Below are positions 1-5,014 of a stretch of 6,010 nucleotides of DNA, one piece after another. How positions within the stretch are numbered: the first letter of the stretch is position 1; each line of letters opens with the position of its first letter. Under the pieces are notes generated by a model. It did not search any database. It was not told the origin of the DNA and worked only from the letters and a program-made list of their open reading frames with translations. The position numbers and the translations under genes were made by a program. Location: contig CAMCTL010000189.1 in NCBI GenBank assembly GCA_945878515.1, forward strand, positions 1 through 6,010. The letters run 5' to 3'. The DNA is from Flavobacterium psychrophilum (GTDB taxonomy: Bacteria; Bacteroidota; Bacteroidia; Flavobacteriales; Flavobacteriaceae).

Positions 1-305
1 TCTAGAATTGGGCAATTTTTAGCGATTTCGGTAGCTTCTGCAATCGAATTGGCTTTTACAATCATGTTGCCAGCAATGGTTTGATTATTTGACAAATGAA
101 TTCCATCATTTACCGATTTGTCGGAAGAAATTTGAGCGCCGTCAAATCCCAATTGATGTGTGCTGACCAACTTTTCTTGAACGGCAATGTTGCCAATAAA
201 CGAGCCCCAACTTTGTTGCATTTGGTCTAATTCTATTTGTTTTGGCACGTAATCGTTACTTGGTTCGTAACGAAATAATAACATAAATTCTTTTTTAGTT
301 TCCAT
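1..305 (-). CDS. YCII-related (DGPF-type) domain protein, C-terminus cut by window edge
   Basis: The reading frame starts at the ATG complementary to 303-305 and stays open for 101 codons to the left edge, so the 3' end lies outside the window. The protein opens METKKEFMLLFRYEP, a typical start for the YCII-related/DGPF family (dimeric alpha-beta fold related to YciI). It continues with WGSFIGNIAVQEKL (about 33-46), QLGFDGAQI (51-59) and the strand-helix segment GNMIVKANSIAEATEIAKNCPI (79-100, interrupted only by this text's limits), all usual for small flavobacterial members of about 115-120 residues. Perhaps 15-20 residues are missing. There is no signal peptide or membrane segment, so it should be cytoplasmic. 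The biochemical role of most of these proteins is unknown; relatives are often annotated as transcription initiation proteins without proof. The gene lies 86 bp downstream of the 7-TM protein gene on the same strand but has its own promoter-like element at 337-344. Family assignment is fairly sure; function is not inferred. Confidence 0.85.
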   Translation of the reverse strand, partial: METKKEFMLLFRYEPSNDYVPKQIELDQMQQSWGSFIGNIAVQEKLVSTHQLGFDGAQISSDKSVNDGIHLSNNQTIAGNMIVKANSIAEATEIAKNCPIL

Positions 306-336
306 TTTAAATTTGTTTCAGTGATTAATATTGAAG

Positions 337-344
337 CAAATTTA
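337..344 (-). promoter_or_regulatory. Putative Bacteroidota -7 promoter element for the YCII gene
   Basis: On the minus strand the sequence reads TAAATTTG, an exact match to the TAnnTTTG consensus of Bacteroidota primary sigma-factor promoters. It lies 31 bp upstream of the ATG at 305, leaving a short leader of about 25 nt. No good TTG -33 box is present at the usual distance; the closest is a TTC. The match suggests the YCII gene can be transcribed independently of the Crp/Fnr and 7-TM pair. Confidence 0.5.
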
Positions 345-364
345 TGGCAGTTGTAGAACGTGAA

Positions 365-382
365 TCTTGCCTTATGACAAGA
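365..382 (-). promoter_or_regulatory. 18-bp palindrome between the 7-TM gene and the YCII promoter
   Basis: The minus strand reads TCTTGTCATAAGGCAAGA: arms TCTTGTC and GGCAAGA around ATAA, pairing fully as RNA with one G-U pair. As DNA it has the TTG-N8-CAA layout used by Crp/Fnr-family operators (FNR consensus TTGAT-N4-ATCAA). Its centre is 33 bp upstream of the centre of the -7 element at 337-344, roughly where activators of this family bind. It could also be a weak transcription-end hairpin for the gene ending at 392, but no T-run follows it. The role is inferred only. Confidence 0.35.
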
Positions 383-391
383 AAACAGATT

Positions 392-1096
392 TTAACTAAA
401 ATTTTTTAATTTTTTGAAAATGGTATAATGTAGAAATATAATTATTGGTGGCGCAAAGGCTGGAATGATGCAAAATGGCCAAGATGCCAATGTGTCAACA
501 CCCATTGAACCAGTATCAATGGAGATTTTTGTAAGAACATTGGCCGCAATTGCAGTAAAAAGAATATCAATTAAACCGAAAACATTCCAAATCAAAGTAA
601 TTTTTTTTGCGTTTGGATTTTTATTTTGAATGGCTTTTGCAACAAATATTGAAGTAATTGCTGCAATCAAATCGCCACAACCTGCAATTATTGCAAAAGT
701 TTTTGGTAGTGAATCGTAAAATGCTAGGATTATAAAAAATACACCAATAACTCTAAAAGTGTGGAGCTTTACTAAATTTTCGAGTTTGCTGTTTTCTAAA
801 ATAGTTTGAAACATTTTTGTTTTTGCTACTACCATAAATAACAAGAAAGCAAATGGAACGGTTGTGATTAATAAAACTTTTGGTGGAAATATAATTTGAC
901 TAAACCAACCAAATTCACTTGCTACATAAATGTAAAGAACATAAAAAATAAAAAATAAAACTGAAATATTGAAAATTTGGGGTGACGCCAATTTTTTGCT
1001 TTCAGTTTTAATAAAGTTTAGAATAAGAATAAATGGCAACGGAATTGCAAGTAAGAACGCAATCGAAACCCATTCTGGAACAAAATAATTTATCAT
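392..1096 (-). CDS. Seven-TM membrane protein of unknown function, paired with a Crp/Fnr regulator
   Basis: This is a 234-residue, strongly hydrophobic protein with about seven predicted membrane helices (roughly residues 9-29, 41-60, 72-91, 113-130, 133-153, 166-188 and 206-226). There is no cleavable signal peptide, so it should sit in the inner membrane. Conserved-looking stretches are HTFRVIG (112-118), LPKTFAIIAGCGDL (130-143), IWNVFGLIDI (169-178) and the Pro-rich WPFCIIPAFAPP (206-217). The pattern of a His/Arg before one helix and an Ala-Gly-Gly-Asp turn in the next recalls uncharacterised membrane proteins seen in many bacteria. I do not recognise a named family and assign no transport or enzyme activity. 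The start codon lies only 5 bp after the stop of the upstream Crp/Fnr gene, so the two are almost certainly cotranscribed and possibly translationally coupled. The leader has only a short A-rich stretch and no Shine-Dalgarno sequence. Confidence 0.85.
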   Translation of the reverse strand: MINYFVPEWVSIAFLLAIPLPFILILNFIKTESKKLASPQIFNISVLFFIFYVLYIYVASEFGWFSQIIFPPKVLLITTVPFAFLLFMVVAKTKMFQTILENSKLENLVKLHTFRVIGVFFIILAFYDSLPKTFAIIAGCGDLIAAITSIFVAKAIQNKNPNAKKITLIWNVFGLIDILFTAIAANVLTKISIDTGSMGVDTLASWPFCIIPAFAPPIIIFLHYTIFKKLKNFS

Positions 1097-1101
1097 AATC
1101 T

Positions 1102-1683
1102 TTATTTATTATCGGATATTTCTTTTCTAATACGGCTCAATGAGGTGTCGGTTATTCCTAAATAAGTAGCAATTTGCTTCAAAGGAACATTCTGAATAAT
1201 GTCTGGTTTTGTTTGCAAGAGGTTCAGATATCTTTCTTTAGCAGGATCGGCAATGAGTGAAACCGAATGATTTTTGAGTTCAAAAAAGCCATTAACCAAT
1301 CTGGTTCGTCCTATTTCTCTAAAGGATTCAATACTGAACAATTTCATAAAATTGTCAAACGAAATTTTCCAAACCACACAGTTGGAAATTGCTTGAAAAT
1401 GTTCGCGACATTTGGTTTTCATAAAGTAGGAATGCCAATCAATAATAATATCGGAACTACTAAAAAACTTTGTGGTAATGTCGTTTCCTTCTAAATCAAT
1501 TACATAAGAACGTGCAAATCCACTTTCAATGAAATAATAAAAATTGGCAGTTGTGTCATAATCTATTAAAAAATCATTTTTTTTAATTTCAAGTCGTTTG
1601 TATTGATTGAGAATTAATTCAAAATCCTCAGGCTTGAAATTGACTTCGTTAAAAATGGTTTTCAAAAAATGGTTTTCTGTCAT
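1102..1683 (-). CDS. Crp/Fnr-family transcriptional regulator
   Basis: This 193-residue protein has the usual length and layout of Bacteroidota Crp/Fnr regulators. An N-terminal cyclic-nucleotide-binding-like beta barrel spans about residues 20-110, with the typical FIESGFARSYVIDLEGNDIT (51-70). A dimerisation helix follows (about 111-140). The C-terminal winged helix-turn-helix has VPLKQIATYLGI (166-177) as the first helix and turn and TDTSLSRIRKEI (178-189) as recognition helix. The arginine of the cAMP-binding phosphate cassette is not evident, and there is no N-terminal cysteine cluster as in FNR. This fits the many Bacteroidota members whose ligand is unknown. It should be a soluble dimer binding a palindromic operator; the palindrome 45 bp upstream of its ATG and the one at 365-382 are candidate targets. 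It is the first gene of a two-gene unit with the 7-TM protein, which is therefore a likely regulatory target or partner. Family assignment is sure; the signal is unknown. Confidence 0.93.
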   Translation of the reverse strand: MTENHFLKTIFNEVNFKPEDFELILNQYKRLEIKKNDFLIDYDTTANFYYFIESGFARSYVIDLEGNDITTKFFSSSDIIIDWHSYFMKTKCREHFQAISNCVVWKISFDNFMKLFSIESFREIGRTRLVNGFFELKNHSVSLIADPAKERYLNLLQTKPDIIQNVPLKQIATYLGITDTSLSRIRKEISDNK

Positions 1684-1873
1684 TTGATTTTTAATTTAAC
1701 CCTTTTTCAATTTTTTTTAAGATTCAGTTATTTATTGAAGACAATAAATAATTTGTACTGATTTTTAAAATTTACGGCTAAGTTAAATAAATAGTTTCTG
1801 AATATTGTAAACTGGCCCTGCAAAGTGGTTTCCTATCAAAATGATTATGTAGATTGTAAAGTGTATTATTTGT
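1684..1873. other. 190-bp intergenic region between the small two-TM gene and the Crp/Fnr gene
   Basis: The region carries the 24-bp palindrome described separately and is otherwise AT-rich, with a T8 run at 1711-1718. The part from 1795 to 1865 is less AT-rich. Read on the minus strand in a frame different from the upstream gene, that part encodes a hydrophobic stretch ending NHFAGPVYNIQKLFI. This could be a remnant of a membrane protein but cannot be assigned. Confidence 0.4.
1728..1751. promoter_or_regulatory. 24-bp perfect palindrome upstream of the Crp/Fnr gene (putative operator)
   Basis: Two perfectly complementary 10-bp arms, TTATTTATTG and CAATAAATAA, flank the four bases AAGA. One G-T and one A-T pair could extend it outward. 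It is 45 bp upstream of the Crp/Fnr start codon, where an autoregulatory operator would sit. The stem has a single G-C pair, and the minus strand continues without a T-run, so an intrinsic terminator for the upstream gene pair is less likely. I saw no clear TAnnTTTG element between it and the gene. Confidence 0.4.
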
Positions 1874-2119
1874 TTAAAGATTTCTGTGTTTAATTTCTTT
1901 TTTAACTTCGTCATAATCAGGTTTTGCATTTCTAAACCAATAAGCAAATAATAAAGGTGTAAAAAGGAATATCCCAAAACCGTTTTGAACAGCACTCCAA
2001 ACGGCAACACCAATCATCATTCCCACAAGAAATGCTCCGGTTTGGTAACTTGTTTTCCTTTTTTTTAATTCAAGAAATAACTCTTCATTTGTGAGTTGGG
2101 TAAGTTCGAGTTTAGTCAT
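1874..2119 (-). CDS. Small two-TM membrane protein of unknown function
   Basis: This 81-residue protein starts MTKLELTQLTNEELFLELKK. It has a charged amphipathic N-terminal helix (about 1-24), then two membrane helices separated by a short turn: about 27-45 (GAFLVGMMIGVAVWSAVQN) and 48-64 (GIFLFTPLLFAYWF). The tail is highly charged and probably cytoplasmic (DYDEVKKEIKHRNL). This layout is common among short Bacteroidota inner-membrane proteins that keep both ends inside, but I cannot name a family. The gene begins 12 bp after the stop of the lipoprotein gene, so the two probably share a transcript. A longer hydrophobic frame overlaps it out of phase (1783-2013). I prefer the present frame because its N-terminus is regular and its spacing to the upstream gene is tight. 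Confidence 0.75.
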   Translation of the reverse strand: MTKLELTQLTNEELFLELKKRKTSYQTGAFLVGMMIGVAVWSAVQNGFGIFLFTPLLFAYWFRNAKPDYDEVKKEIKHRNL

Positions 2120-2131
2120 AGTTTATTTGTG

Positions 2132-2572
2132 TTATTCTTCAAAATTATCAAAATAGGTAAAATCCTTTGTTATTAATCCGTTTTCGATTGTGAAAATTGT
2201 GCAAATAGGTAATTCGAATTTCGAATTGTCTGGTGCTGTTCCTGATGATACAAATTCTACAATAATATGATTTTCGCCAGACGGATACATTTGAATGATT
2301 TTGTCGTGCAAATCCGGAAAAACAACATTAAGTTTAGAATACTTTTCGATGATTTGTTGTCTGGTTTGTTTCACGATTCCAACACCAAAAGATGGGTCTT
2401 TAAATTCCGCATTTTCTACATAAAAATCTGCCATTTTTTTCCAATCGTGATTATTAAAATGTTCAAAATATTGTTTGATAAGTTTTTCGTTTGAGGTTGT
2501 TTCCCTATCCTTTGTTTTTGATTGATTGCAGGAAATAAATAGTATTAGAATCGATAGGATTGTTTTTTTCAT
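2132..2572 (-). CDS. Lipoprotein with SnoaL/NTF2-like domain
   Basis: This 146-residue protein begins with a short lipoprotein signal, MKKTILSILILFISC, where Cys15 would be lipidated and is followed by a polar, charged linker (NQSKTKDRETTSNEK). It is probably anchored to an envelope membrane and faces the periplasm or exterior. The rest (about 28-143) matches the NTF2-like cone fold of SnoaL-type proteins. It has a first helix pair (LIKQYFEHFNNHDWKKMADF, 31-50), the strand YVENAEFKDP (51-60), a conserved-type FPDLHDKI (85-92), the sheet IIVEFVSSGTA (103-113) and the final hairpin IFTIENGLITKDFTYFD (126-142). The family includes polyketide cyclases, isomerases and many proteins of unknown role. 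No catalytic residues can be assigned, so ester-cyclase-like annotation would be guesswork. It is the first gene of a probable pair with the small membrane protein 12 bp downstream. The start follows an A-rich leader with no clear promoter match. Confidence 0.88.
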   Translation of the reverse strand: MKKTILSILILFISCNQSKTKDRETTSNEKLIKQYFEHFNNHDWKKMADFYVENAEFKDPSFGVGIVKQTRQQIIEKYSKLNVVFPDLHDKIIQMYPSGENHIIVEFVSSGTAPDNSKFELPICTIFTIENGLITKDFTYFDNFEE

Positions 2573-2620
2573 CTGAGTTTATTTTATCTTGTATTAATTT
2601 AAAATAACATGAATTCTTCG

Positions 2621-2642
2621 CTTGGTTGTATTCCCCAACAAG
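2621..2642. repeat. Short inverted repeat upstream of the lipoprotein gene
   Basis: Arms CTTGGTTG and CAACAAG pair over seven base pairs with one bulged G, around the seven-base loop TATTCCC. The repeat lies about 50 bp upstream of the lipoprotein ATG on the minus strand. It is the only GC-bearing patch in an otherwise very AT-rich leader. It may be an operator or a leader hairpin; no T-run follows it on the minus strand. Confidence 0.25.
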
Positions 2643-2755
2643 ATTATTTTACTGTAAAATTAGTTAAAGTATTTCTATTAAAACTGTAAAATTGTAACTT
2701 GTTCTTGACTAAATAAAATGTTGGTCATTTTTATAAAAACTTAAAAATATATAAA

Positions 2756-2797
2756 GTGTAACATAAAATTAGTATAGTGTAAGATAAAATTTTTATA
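2756..2797. repeat. Imperfect 21-bp tandem duplication
   Basis: Two adjacent 21-bp units (2756-2776 and 2777-2797) both begin GTGTAA, continue with ATAAAATT after one variable base, and end TATA; they agree at 18 of 21 positions. The hexamer GTGTAA recurs at 2819, exactly two more periods on, although the unit in between (2798-2818) is poorly conserved. The unit length equals two helical turns. A protein-binding array or simple slippage is possible. Confidence 0.55.
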
Positions 2798-2917
2798 GTA
2801 GAATGATTATTGTAAAAAGTGTAAATAATTATATATAAAGTAGCCTAATAAATATTTAAAGTTAATAATTAAATTTATGACCGTGCAATATCTCTTCCTA
2901 TAGAACAATCTAGATAT

Positions 2918-3699
2918 TTAAACAATTCTTTTAGGGTTTTCGCCTGTCAATTATTTAAAGTCTTTTATAAAATGTGATTGATTGTAAAATGTACTAACCG
3001 CTAAATTACCCGATAGGTTTTTAATGTTTTTTTGATTTTCGAAGTTGTCTAAAGCATTTATAAACGGATTGATTTTTTTATTATCAGAAGGTGTTTTTTC
3101 TAAATGAGGAAAAAAAGTGTATAAAGATTTTGTCTCGATGTTAGATCTTAATCTGCAATTTCCTGAACAGAATAACTGCATGATAATCTTCAAGCAGATT
3201 AATTGATTTCTAAAGAAACGAACGCTCAAATTGAATCAATTTTGACAACCAATAATGCTGCAATTTTTCTTTGGCTTTAGCGATATCTTCGGTATTTAGA
3301 ATGACTTGTATTGTTTGTAAAAAATCTGAAAATGGTTCAAAGATTTCAAATGAGTCGTGCATATAGCTCAATGACTTATTTTGTAAAAAATAAATTATGC
3401 CAAGTGGTTTGAAAGAAAGGTGAAGCGCTTTGATATTAACAAAATATTGTATTCGGATTGGTTTTTATAATTGGTAATAATTGTGAACTGTGAATATTGG
3501 TCTTCATTTTTAGCAACTACAATTCTTTTTTTCAAGCTGCAATTCACAAACAAAAACTACAGATATAATACAGTAATTGTTCGGAAAAGTTAGATTTCTT
3601 TTTTAGAGTTCGCTTGCAGGATTGGTTAGAAAATGAACTGTTTATGTATTGTTGTAAAATTGGATTTTGTGGTTTAAAACATTCAATCCACGTAATCAC
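2918..3699 (-). pseudogene. Decayed AraC-family transcriptional regulator gene
   Basis: Successive minus-strand frames join into one AraC-family regulator of about 260 residues. From 3699: WIECFKPQNPILQQYI (N-terminal domain start); after the A6 run at 3599-3604, NLTFPNNYCIISVVF; after the A7 run at 3526-3532, RIVVAKNEDQYSQFTIITNY; after the A5 run at 3462-3466, IKALHLSFKPLGIIYFL, then EPFSDFLQTIQVIL and YWLSKLIQFERSFL. An in-frame TAG at 3210-3212 interrupts, followed by KSINLLEDYH and KLQIK. Near 3146-3153 the frame shifts again to KSLYTFFPHLEKTPSD and NALDNFENQKNIKNLS, then FYNQSHFIKDFK, the classic second AraC helix-turn-helix. There an in-frame TAA at 2951-2953 stops it, but the same frame goes on with LTGENPKRIV to a final stop at 2918-2920. 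Substitutions in normally conserved positions (KINPFINALDNF where KINRFRNALDNF is expected) also show loss of constraint. The remnant begins 6 bp after the intact regulator gene at 3706. An open stretch at 2951-3229 is only the last fragment, not a gene. Confidence 0.88.
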
Positions 3700-3705
3700 A
3701 TAAGT

Positions 3706-4911
3706 TTAAAGTTGATTCAAATATTCTTTTGGAGTTTTCCCTGTATTTTTCTTGAAAGCACGATTGAAAGTCGCTTTCGAATTGAATCCGCTGTCAAAAG
3801 CAATTCCTAATAAAGTAGATTTTTTATGATCGCCATCGGCAAACCTATTCTTTACCGCTTCAATTCTGTAATTATTGATGCAATCATTAAAGTTCATTTG
3901 GAAACCTTGATTAATCGTTTTGGAAATTACAGCTGCATTTGTTTTTAATTTTTTTGCGACATCGGTAAGCGTTAATTCTGGATTTTCGAATAGTTTTTCT
4001 TCTTGAATCAAAATTTCAATTTTAGATTTCCAATGCGCTATTTCGGGCGAAGTAGTCTCTTCAAAAGTTTCGTGTTCGATATCAATAAAAGTTTCCGATT
4101 CTATTGTCCGATTTTCATCCAATAAAAGAATCTGATTTTTATCAAAAAACGACATTCTGAAAGGAATTGTTGAGTTTATAGGATTCGAATAGCCTGTAAT
4201 TGCGATGTAGTACATAACAATGGAAAAGAAGAGATAAAACCACCAACTTCCTTGATAGGTTTTTATTTCTGGATAAAACAATCCAATGACATCAAAAACT
4301 ATCGGTAAAATCAACATCACCAAAAAAGCAATTAAATAGGTTTTTACCCATTTGAATAAAATACTATCCGCATAACTTACTACTTGAAACATTAGTTTTT
4401 TATAGATATTATAATATCGAATACTCAATACAAAATAGACAATCATAGAAATTAATCCCAGCTTCTGGTACCAGTCTTCAAAATCTTTATCTCGTCCGTC
4501 TTCATAAAAATAATAGTCGCCAAAGATGAATTTGTCATAAATCCAAATTGCCATGATATATAGTATATAAAGGAATCCAGGAAGTAAATGAATAGCTTGT
4601 TTTTTGGAAAATTGAAAAGATGGATTCAATAGACTTTGGGTGTAGAAAAAGATAATCGGACCCACCAGAAACAAATGTTGGAACGGAACATAAAACAAAA
4701 TATCTCTGTAAGGTTGATTGTCATACCAACCCGCAAAACCAAGCATCCAAGGCGCAATGTAAAAACTGCAAAGAAAAATAAAAAGGCTGAGCCAATAGTT
4801 GGATTTGTTTTCGGTTCTAATCGCTTTTACTAACAATAAAATACTATAAATTATTCCTTGTGAAAAAGAAATAAGCAAGAGCGAGCTATAGAATCCAAAC
4901 TGAAAAAGCAT
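3706..4911 (-). CDS. Membrane-embedded AraC-family regulator (7-TM sensor plus HTH)
   Basis: This 401-residue protein joins a seven-helix membrane domain to a C-terminal AraC DNA-binding domain. The membrane helices fall at about 8-28, 38-58, 71-92, 106-125, 150-168, 190-211 and 224-240. An acidic linker follows (about 255-292, rich in Glu and Asp). The AraC domain (about 295-400) shows the first helix-turn-helix at LTLTDVAKKLKTNAAVISKT (313-332) and the second at LLGIAFDSGFNSKATFNRAF (367-386), ending with the family signature KKNTGKTPKEYL (387-398). Such membrane-bound AraC regulators are frequent in Bacteroidota. The membrane part presumably senses an unknown signal and the HTH domain contacts DNA at the cytoplasmic face. 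It is transcribed divergently from dusB, and a dead AraC gene lies 6 bp downstream on the same strand. A near-match to the -7 element (TATTTTTA) occurs upstream of its ATG on the minus strand. The protein looks intact; its targets are unknown. Confidence 0.93.
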   Translation of the reverse strand: MLFQFGFYSSLLLISFSQGIIYSILLLVKAIRTENKSNYWLSLFIFLCSFYIAPWMLGFAGWYDNQPYRDILFYVPFQHLFLVGPIIFFYTQSLLNPSFQFSKKQAIHLLPGFLYILYIMAIWIYDKFIFGDYYFYEDGRDKDFEDWYQKLGLISMIVYFVLSIRYYNIYKKLMFQVVSYADSILFKWVKTYLIAFLVMLILPIVFDVIGLFYPEIKTYQGSWWFYLFFSIVMYYIAITGYSNPINSTIPFRMSFFDKNQILLLDENRTIESETFIDIEHETFEETTSPEIAHWKSKIEILIQEEKLFENPELTLTDVAKKLKTNAAVISKTINQGFQMNFNDCINNYRIEAVKNRFADGDHKKSTLLGIAFDSGFNSKATFNRAFKKNTGKTPKEYLNQL

Positions 4912-5014
4912 CTTGAAGTTTTTGTAAAAATAATTCTTAATTAATTACAATTTCGGTATCTTAAGATTAAATTTAATTGTTAATTATTCTTAACTATCTT
5001 TGCAAAAAATTCCC
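4912..5014. promoter_or_regulatory. Shared divergent promoter region with three ATTCTTAA-like octamers
   Basis: This AT-rich region separates the AraC-type regulator gene from dusB. ATTCTTAA occurs at 4933-4940 and 4986-4993, exactly 53 bp (about five helical turns) apart. A near-copy in the opposite orientation, TTAAGATT, lies at 4961-4968. For dusB there is a -7 match at 4995-5002 with a TTG at 4977-4979, a spacing of 15 bp, shorter than usual. For the regulator gene a TTG and TATTTTTA on the minus strand show the same 15-bp spacing. The octamers could be AraC-type half-sites, but base composition makes chance hits plausible. Confidence 0.35.
4995..5002 (+). promoter_or_regulatory. Putative Bacteroidota -7 promoter element for dusB
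   Basis: TATCTTTG is an exact match to TAnnTTTG. Transcription would begin a few bases after it, around 5007-5010. It overlaps the TTG at 5000-5002, which is the most upstream possible dusB start, so that codon would not be in the mRNA if this promoter is used. A TTG at 4977-4979 is the only -33 candidate nearby. Confidence 0.55.

Larger units (their letters stand above)
2573..2917. other. AT-rich gene-free region of about 345 bp
   Basis: No frame here gives a credible protein on either strand. Besides the inverted repeat at 2621-2642 and the 21-bp tandem duplication at 2756-2797, it contains an 11-bp direct repeat ACTGTAAAATT at 2651-2661 and 2683-2693. It must hold the promoter of the lipoprotein gene, but no exact TAnnTTTG element is visible on the minus strand. 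It also follows the dead AraC gene, so part of it may be decayed sequence. Confidence 0.5.

Noticed and set aside
1..6. TCTAGA at the window edge
   Set aside because: It is a restriction-site hexamer that falls inside the YCII reading frame without disturbing it. There is no reason to treat it as a construct junction.
1267..1494. Plus-strand open frame inside the Crp/Fnr gene
   Set aside because: It is antisense to a well-supported coding region, with no family match or start context.
1783..2013. A 76-codon hydrophobic minus-strand frame overlapping the small two-TM gene
   Set aside because: It overlaps a better gene in another frame. The tail after 1873 might be a membrane-protein remnant, but there is no recognisable family and no clear start.
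2267..2494. Plus-strand open frame inside the lipoprotein gene
   Set aside because: It is antisense to a clear lipoprotein and shows no domain or start signal.
2573..2917. Possible CRISPR or insertion-sequence remnant in the AT-rich region
   Set aside because: The repeats are short, adjacent and without spacers, and there are no terminal inverted repeats, transposase fragments or target duplications.
2951..3229. A 92-codon minus-strand open frame with a TTG start
   Set aside because: It is the last in-frame fragment of the decayed AraC gene. Its first residues are out of frame with the protein, and only the part after about 3145 matches the family.
4636..4833. Plus-strand open frame inside the membrane AraC gene
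   Set aside because: It is a Lys/Arg-rich translation of the antisense of membrane-helix codons, a usual shadow.
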